Part shown: piece by piece, positions 59,301 through 64,000 of the stretch
How positions within the stretch are numbered: the first letter of the stretch is position 1
Layout: each line of letters starts with the position of its first letter
Assembly: GCA_002633005.1 (NCBI GenBank)
Contig: NMRA01000004.1
Coordinates: 315,846-379,845 of the forward strand
Source of the DNA: Phoronis australis
Lineage: Eukaryota > Phoronida > Phoronidae
DNA: 64,000 nt
Direction: 5' to 3'
Notes under the pieces: generated by a model
The model's database searches: none
Seen by the model: only the letters and a program-made list of their open reading frames with translations
What the model was told of the DNA's origin: nothing
Position numbers and translations under genes: made by a program

Positions 59301-61682
59301 ATTCAGTAAACTCAGATGTAATTATCTGTGTTCCGAGATATTTGTACTACTTGAGAGGAGTTTGTTAAGTGTAATTTTTTGAGACTGACTGCTGATGAGT
59401 GTGACATTAGACAAAATTATATTAAACACTTACTAATAAAGTTTGTTTTGTTTTCTATTAGGCACCTACAAAACAGTTTTTATTATATTTCAGCTCATTT
59501 TGTTAACCTTACAATTTGGCACTTGTTTGCCTCTAGACTTTCAAGATCAGCTCTTCCTGAAGAGATAATATTAATAGTTTTCATTTTTGCTACAGTAAGA
59601 TTGCATGAGAGTCATAAACACGTAATTTCAAACTACAGATGTTGCAAAAAAGCTTGAGATGCTTAACATGCATAAAATACCACCAATGGTCTTTAATCCT
59701 GACATAGTTACTGTGATCAATTCAACTAGAGGAAACGCATTCTGAGCAAAATCCACTTATCATAACTACTTCTTTTATGAAATGAACCTTGAGATGGTCT
59801 ACATGCATAAAATACCAACGATGGTCTTTAACCCAGACATAAGTTACAATTGGAGGAAAATTAGAAATGAAGACTCAGAGCATGTGACAAATGCAAAATC
59901 AAATTTAAGCGCTTCCCATTTTAAAAGAGGCTTTTCCATTTTGTCCCAAACTGAAATGTAATATTACAATATAGAAAAATATCAAAATTTTGTCTTTAAA
60001 TTTGATTTGTAGTCGATCATTACTCTCTCCTTAATGCATTTTATTCTCTAATTTTGAAAAACTTCATTTACCGTAAACGTTCGGCTTAACGCTCATGCTC
60101 AGTTAACCGCCCACCCCCGATTTTTTTGGTTTGCCAATTTAACCGCCCAGGGCGTTAACCCGAACGTTTACGGTAGTCTTCCATTAATTAGCCATTGAAC
60201 TTTGGGTGCCGCATAAGCTGACACACAAGCAATGCATAATATCACACAAGTCATACATGATATTATGCACGACTGGTTGATATTACGCATAGAAGCTGAA
60301 ATGATTGAACCGCCTGTGTCCTGTAAAGGTTAGCTTCCGTAAACAAGCTATATTATTGTTTTACTTTTTTGAACCTTCTGTCATGCTCCAAGGCATGTTA
60401 TTATGGTCACTTGATGTTGCGCACGGGCGCTAAGATAGGGCTCGCTTGGGCAGCTCACTGGGTCATCGTATACCAGACGCAGTTCAGGTAGATTTTCAGA
60501 GCGTCAACCCAAGAAGTGGTTTAAACGCAGTTTTCTGAAAACTGAATGCAATTTTCGGTAATTCTGTTCCCAGCGTTAGCATATATGCTTTCGACCCCCT
60601 CCAGTTAAACTTTGCGGCACTGTCCGTGTCTTGAACAACTGTTCCAATTATAGAAAAGTGCATATGGGAGCTGTACGTTTTGCCACCAACTTATATGTCA
60701 TAACAAAATCTAATATCAGAAGCTAAAATGTGACTATTACTCTTGGCTGCACCATGCACAATGATTCATCATTTTTATATTTCAGTGGAGATTTGTTGCA
60801 TAATATTACGGTCACTTGATGTAACAAACTGGCGCTTATAGGGGCCTTAATCGTACAGGTGATTTTTTTCATCATACATGGTATTACACACGACAGCTTG
60901 ATATTACGTACTTATGCGTTACATATATCTTACACCCCGACATGTAATCTTACGTAATATTTGCATAATCTGCACTGATGTATGCAAGCAGTTTCCTGAC
61001 ATGATGACTTGGGATTTCTGAAGTGCCACAGTTATTCGAATTTTGTAGGAATACTAAGTACGCTTTACAGTATGTTGTATGTAGTTTGTAAGACGATTTG
61101 TTGGAGGTTTTTGATCCGTTATGTTTTGTTGGTTTTGTCTTGTTTTAACACGTTCAAGCTACGCTGGAACCAAAAACTGAAGCACACACACATATATCTC
61201 CACCTAATGGTAAAAGTATGGTAACATCTCACCAATATCAGACAGAAACGATAGGTAGTTGGTCTTTTTCATTTTTCAAAGGCTTCTGACATTGTTGATG
61301 CTCACAATTTCTCAGAATCAGTCTGAATGGCAGTTTTGGTATAGATCTTTAAAAATCATGTAGCATTAATTTTAATATCTTTTTGAGAAAAACGAAAAAC
61401 AAAATTTCACTTATAGACCACATTGTGCATTAAATACGTGAAATTTCACCACATTTGTGAGTCCAGGTTAATATGCATGTGCTTAACTTCACTTTGCTTT
61501 TCCTTCTCACCTGTCATCGTGAATACTCCAACTACGAGTCCAATATTACGTCCAGCCAGCATGACCTCTTCACTGTCCGGATTAGATTCCGACGACTTGG
61601 ACTTGCGACTGGCCCATAGTCCCACGACAAGAATGATGATGTAGAATATAATAATGGACACCAGGCCCAGTATGTTGATCAT
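40603..61682 (-). CDS. SLC5A7: High-affinity choline transporter 1-like, copy B (8 coding exons)
   Basis: The joined coding exons, in transcription order, are 61682-61511, 50260-50147, 49604-49449, 46845-46697, 46198-46049, 44522-44393, 43251-43034 and 41325-40603. They total 1812 nt, giving 603 aa and a stop, with GT/AG at all junctions. It is a CHT1-type Na+-coupled choline transporter, like copy A at 4467-14541. Motifs are [80 protein letters not shown] and [13 protein letters not shown] sequon, N293-S-T, sits after the exon 6/7 junction as in copy A. The tail after FDIF is about 100 residues, rich in N, S and P, ending RLTVKQQ; it is longer than that of copy A and nearer the usual length. 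Intron 1 is 11.25 kb. Regulation cannot be read from the sequence. Confidence 0.95.
41935..42080 (+). repeat. Dispersed repeat family member (copy 3 of 3)
   Basis: CCTCGCCGACCAATCATTTC, CGACCATTTTG, ACTCGTGAAACACGCAAC, TTTCACTC and CTTGCAAGACTTTG in the same order as the copy at 4045-4220. It lies in intron 7 of CHT copy B. Confidence 0.55.
42427..42506 (+). repeat. Dispersed repeat, copy 1 (about 80 bp)
   Basis: CACCACAGAATCTGCC, AAAGACACCATGC, GTTGTGGT and TTAAATCAC blocks are shared in order with 63919-64000. It lies in intron 7 of CHT copy B. Confidence 0.75.
43034..43251 (-). CDS. SLC5A7: CHT copy B, coding exon 7
   Basis: [14 protein letters not shown] through [12 protein letters not shown] and [10 protein letters not shown]. 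The acceptor is ATGTTTCAG and the donor GGA|GTAATG. This donor is absent from copy A, where the sequence runs on. Confidence 0.93.
43797..44060 (+). repeat. ATT/TTA trinucleotide-rich stretch
   Basis: Imperfect TTATTATTA and ATTATTG runs over about 260 bp in intron 6 of CHT copy B. Confidence 0.85.
44393..44522 (-). CDS. SLC5A7: CHT copy B, coding exon 6
   Basis: [16 protein letters not shown] through [10 protein letters not shown]. The acceptor is TTTAATTGCAG and the donor ACAG|GTAAAA. 130 nt. Confidence 0.95.
44573..44726. mobile_element. MITE-like unit related to 17635-17795
   Basis: Contains GTATAACTTTTATGCAATTG, TGTTCAACAATAACGTG and TTGTTGCATGACATC blocks. These match the element at 17635-17795 in inverse orientation. 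Ends GGGCTGGGTTGTCGCATAAA and TTTTATGCAATTGGGCCC are themselves roughly inverted repeats. It lies in intron 5 of CHT copy B. Confidence 0.65.
46049..46198 (-). CDS. SLC5A7: CHT copy B, coding exon 5
   Basis: [15 protein letters not shown] through LTFGGIPWQ. The acceptor is AATATTTTCAG and the donor CAG|GTAATT. 150 nt. Confidence 0.95.
46697..46845 (-). CDS. SLC5A7: CHT copy B, coding exon 4
   Basis: [20 protein letters not shown] through [11 protein letters not shown]. The acceptor is TTTTTTCAG and the donor TTG|GTATGT. 149 nt. Confidence 0.95.
47115..48562 (-). repeat. Tandem-unit repeat element with CTCF-like cores, copy 3
   Basis: Same plan as the copies at 4645 and 11143, read on the minus strand, with a head hairpin (CCCACATATGAATATGTGGG, 48552-48571 region), units of about 130-160 bp and a tail with CAACTCTCGTATTGCTCTTG near 47120. 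It lies in intron 3 of CHT copy B. Plus-strand cores: 47344-47357, 47479-47492, 47948-47961 and 48384-48397 are exact matches to CCACTAGRKGGCRC; 47810-47823 has one mismatch; those near 47207, 48096 and 48254 are diverged. Confidence 0.85.
47344..48397 (+). promoter_or_regulatory. Cluster of CTCF-core-like motifs
   Basis: Four exact CCACTAGRKGGCRC matches and several near matches on the plus strand within the 47.1-48.6 kb repeat. Motif identity is seen directly; protein binding is not. Confidence 0.5.
49449..49604 (-). CDS. SLC5A7: CHT copy B, coding exon 3
   Basis: [20 protein letters not shown] through [15 protein letters not shown]. The acceptor is AATTTTCTAG and the donor G|GTAAGG. 156 nt. 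Confidence 0.95.
50147..50260 (-). CDS. SLC5A7: CHT copy B, coding exon 2
   Basis: [20 protein letters not shown] through GYAFSLVF. The acceptor is CGTTATAG and the donor TTTG|GTAAGT. 114 nt. Confidence 0.95.
53183..53615. mobile_element. Terminal-inverted-repeat element flanked by TTAA
   Basis: The left end TTAAGTGCCGTTTACACTAC and the right end GTCTAAACGGGACTTTAA are imperfect inverted repeats, each with TTAA at the boundary. The interior repeats GACACNG and GTGTAAACGG blocks. TTAA target duplications are typical of piggyBac and Kolobok groups; no transposase is present, so the group is a guess. Confidence 0.65.
55534..56013. mobile_element. Terminal-inverted-repeat element, about 480 bp
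   Basis: The left end AAGGCCCCTTCATACTAACG returns inverted as GTCAGTATGAAAAGGCCTT at the right. The interior holds several GTTAACTTCGCAG copies and GTCGATGCT-like blocks, also partly inverted. No coding capacity. Confidence 0.7.
57652..59105. mobile_element. Terminal-inverted-repeat element, 1454 bp
   Basis: The left end TACCGTATTCGCCATAATAA, then CCGCCC, returns inverted at the right as GGGCGGTTATTACGGCGAAT, then ACTGTA. Subterminal AAGCGC blocks occur on both sides. TA may be the target duplication. No transposase frame seen, so a non-autonomous DNA transposon. Confidence 0.8.
59657..59847 (+). repeat. Tandem duplication, about 57-bp segments 133 bp apart
   Basis: GAGATGCTTAACATGCATAA followed by AATACCACCAATGGTCTTTAA recurs as GAGATGGTCTACATGCATAA and AATACCAACGATGGTCTTTAA. 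Confidence 0.8.
60069..60175. mobile_element. Short terminal-inverted-repeat element, 107 bp
   Basis: TACCGTAAACGTTCGGCTTA at the left pairs with TAACCCGAACGTTTACGGTA at the right. The interior AACCGCCC / CCGCCCAGGGCG blocks resemble the ends of the 57652-59105 element, suggesting a related family. Confidence 0.85.
60230..60960 (+). repeat. Local repeats of GGTCACTTGATGT and GATATTACG blocks
   Basis: ACATGATATTATGCACGAC/TTGATATTACG (about 60247-60285) resembles ACATGGTATTACACACGAC/TTGATATTACG (about 60877-60915). TATGGTCACTTGATGTTGC (60403) resembles TACGGTCACTTGATGTAAC (60807). Confidence 0.6.
61511..61682 (-). CDS. SLC5A7: CHT copy B, coding exon 1
   Basis: Residues 1-57, from [14 protein letters not shown] to VGVFTMT. 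The donor is G|GTGAGA. A good acceptor (CCATTTTCAG) ends at 61704, 21 nt before the ATG, so the 5'UTR is split and an upstream exon exists that I could not place. Confidence 0.94.
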
Positions 61683-61703
61683 GGTGGTGTGTTGATGCAC
61701 AGA

Positions 61704-63918
61704 CTGAAAATGGAAGGATGTGTCATTCAGTTGTGAATAGCTGGGCCTGCACTAATTAAGAATGGCCATTGTTCTCAAAGAGTATATGACACAAATCTCC
61801 AAGGAGAGGGGTTGGTATAAATTCAGAGTCCAAACCAAAATAATGCCCAGACTCTCTGAATCCTCTCTAGTCCTGTTCTTGTCTGTGGGGTACTTCGCAA
61901 TTTATAGACAATTTTTCTTTCTTGTATCGTTGACTGGCCAAAGTTAAAGCTCAATTACCGGGTCCTGTGTCACTAAAGGCCTTAAAAACCCGTGTGTTTG
62001 CAACTTTGATTTGCACCTGTGGCAACTAATCAGTTGCGCTTTTTATGGGATTTAAAACAGGTATAAGACTATCAGTTTAGATAAGTCACGTTAAAAGGTC
62101 CTAAAGTTACTGGGCCCTGCACTAAAGATCCGCAACATAAGGCAAATCTTATGCTGGTAGGATTTGCATGCAAGTGGATGAGAAAACTTCTGCTTGCAAG
62201 TGGATGAGAAAGCGTGCACTGATCACCCCAGAGTATTCAGCAAATTCCTCGGCACATCAAAGGCTTGATGGCACATCACTTCTTGAAGTGAGCAAGTCAC
62301 TATTCATGGTCTTGGCTAAATGTGTATTTGTGGAGATAATTGCAGTGGTAACAAACACACTTACCCAGCATACTAGTTTCCAAGGCAAAAGATGAACAAT
62401 AAGTAAGACAAACGACCAATATGATTGTTTTTAAAATTGAAAAGTGAATATTGGCCATCTTCAAATTTTTAAAATTGATATATAAAAGAAATTAGTGTAT
62501 AGAAATTCTTCAGCAGTGCATCTAATCCACGCGCGTTAATTTATGAATCAATTAGGATGGGTTTGTCACAGTCTGCATAGGCTTTGGAGTAACAAAACCC
62601 CAAATGTTAGTGTAGGAGTTGCCTCATGGGAACTAATACAATTACCAAGAAGAAAAACTGAGCAGCCATATATCTAATAGAGCCACTTAGGTTCATTTGA
62701 AGAACAATGAAAAACCTCATTCTAGTTCATTCAATTCAAAATCTTTTAGCTCACTAAGAAGAATTTTTGTTGACGTATATTTTGGGCAGAAAATTTTGAT
62801 CCCCAATTAAAATACTCAGACTCCATATGTGTGTGTCTCTACAGAGGTAGCAGGTAATTCAGACCTGCACATTTTGTGTCAAATATTCCAGTGCTTTTTT
62901 AGCTTGTATTATCAAAGGGATGTTGTATATTTATTCATGATAAAGGTAATTAATTGATGTCAAACTGTTTGTTCAGCTGATTTGCTTTCACCAGCCACCC
63001 CATGGGAACAGAAGCTCCATAGTGACACTGAGATTGTATGGCATGGTATCTATCAATAAGAAGGTCTTAATGTTCTGAAAATCCACAAAAATTGAGTAAA
63101 TGATATCATACTAAAGGCAACGCAAAACAGCAAATAAAACAGCATAGGTCCACCAACATACACGGTCAAACAAATCTGTGTTTACTAGTGATGTTGTTCC
63201 TTTCACAAAGAATGATCGACAAACAGAATAAAAGCTCATCTGTCAACAGTGAAAATATCTCCACACTTTATTTTTGACTGTCGAGTTCATTGGCTAAATT
63301 TAAGGCAGTGAAAAAATGGCACAGACTTCTGTAACCAATTGTGGAATTTCAGTGCTGTATCAGGGACAAAATGCATTTTTATTAAAAGCATGGTCATGTG
63401 ACAGCAGTTATAATGGCAGTGATCCAGAGTTTTCAACAGTAAATTGTCATAGATTAAAAATTAGTATTCGAAAAGAAGTTTGAGGAAAAGTGACTGTTGC
63501 AAGGAAGGAGGAAAGACCACATAAAAAAGAGAAATAAATTTGAAAATTAATCAAATAAACCTAATCAAATCCTAATGTATTGTGGGTCCAACTAATGTGC
63601 ATTCTGTTTGCCTGGCATTTGAACAATGCATAATTTAGTGTTCACATCCCTTCCGATCTGCCTTCTGAGCAGATGGCTGATCCACCATCTCAAAAAGTTA
63701 ACATTTAAGAGTTTGTCGAACATCTCATCTTCTTTCTTATCGTACAATCCCAAATCAGACAGTACAGATCAACCTTTTCATGGGAAGCCTCTGTACATTC
63801 CTGTGATATGAGCTGTGGCTAGGTTCCACCCCGTCATGGTGATAACAAATGATTGACTGTCACTAATGAAAAGAATCCTATTAGTTGACACCCTAACTGG
63901 CAGAGTTGTCCAAAGTGG
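61704..63918. other. Upstream region of CHT copy B, no gene seen
   Basis: A 5'UTR exon and promoter should lie here or further right, but neither can be recognised. The only clear structure is a short direct repeat of TGCAAGTGGATGAGAAA at about 62168 and 62193. Confidence 0.45.
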
Positions 63919-64000
63919 ACCACAGAATCTGCCGGTTGAGATGAAAGACACCATGCTGCTGTGGTTCATTAAATCACCTCAGCCTGCTGATGTTATTGTT
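63919..64000 (+). repeat. Dispersed repeat, copy 2, running off the window
   Basis: ACCACAGAATCTGCCGG, GAAAGACACCATGCTGCTG and TTAAATCACCTCA blocks match 42427-42506. It is cut by the window edge. Confidence 0.75.

Larger units (their letters stand above)
50261..61510 (-). other. SLC5A7: Intron 1 of CHT copy B (11.25 kb)
   Basis: No coding exon recognised on either strand. It contains several inverted-repeat elements (53183-53615, 55534-56013, 57652-59105, 60069-60175), a tandem duplication near 59657-59847 and repeated GGTCACTTGATGT / GATATTACG blocks between 60230 and 60960. The rest is AT-rich with no evident structure. Confidence 0.65.

Overview
This is eukaryotic, animal genomic DNA. 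Short exons with GT/AG introns encode metazoan proteins, separated by AT-rich sequence full of retroelement debris and short inverted-repeat elements. One run of Ns (24228-24619) sits in a TC-rich microsatellite. The species cannot be read from the sequence. The gene content and repeat style suggest a marine invertebrate, possibly a deuterostome such as a hemichordate or cephalochordate; this is an inference with low confidence.

Three protein-coding genes can be reconstructed exon by exon. (1) Plus strand, 4467-14541: a high-affinity choline transporter (CHT1/SLC5A7 family), 7 coding exons, 540 aa. (2) Plus strand, 18212-29727: six phase-compatible exons that join into one 413-aa open frame. 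It encodes a signal peptide, a ten-cysteine Ly6/uPAR (three-finger) domain and an SMP-30/gluconolactonase-like beta-propeller. I know of no family with this layout, and it is the most interesting object here. (3) Minus strand, 61682-40603: a second CHT1/SLC5A7 paralog, 8 coding exons, 603 aa. The two transporters converge on the propeller gene. Their coding exons 2-6 have identical lengths and phases (114, 156, 149, 150, 130 nt), so they are an old inverted duplication. They differ by one intron (present in the minus-strand copy, absent in the plus-strand copy) and in the cytoplasmic tail.

Layout: 1-4450 is non-coding upstream DNA with a TTAC microsatellite and a palindromic repeat. 4.5-14.7 kb holds CHT copy A, with two intronic copies of a tandem-unit repeat and a THAP-like relic. 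14.8-18.2 kb holds a decayed LINE reverse transcriptase and an inverted-repeat element. 18.2-29.7 kb holds the Ly6-propeller gene. 29.8-36.9 kb is a repeat graveyard: an inverted-repeat element, a pyrimidine-rich stretch, a LINE tail, a broken Ty3/gypsy-type pol and a palindrome. 37-61.7 kb holds CHT copy B, with an 11-kb first intron containing several terminal-inverted-repeat elements. 61.7-64 kb is its upstream region.

The second notable structure is a repeat family with three copies (about 4.65-5.77, 11.14-12.12 and 47.12-48.56 kb, all inside CHT introns). Its roughly 145-bp units each carry a sequence like the CTCF core CCACTAGRKGGCRC, often a perfect match. By family knowledge the two transporters would supply choline for acetylcholine synthesis at cholinergic terminals. 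The secreted Ly6-propeller protein has no assigned role.
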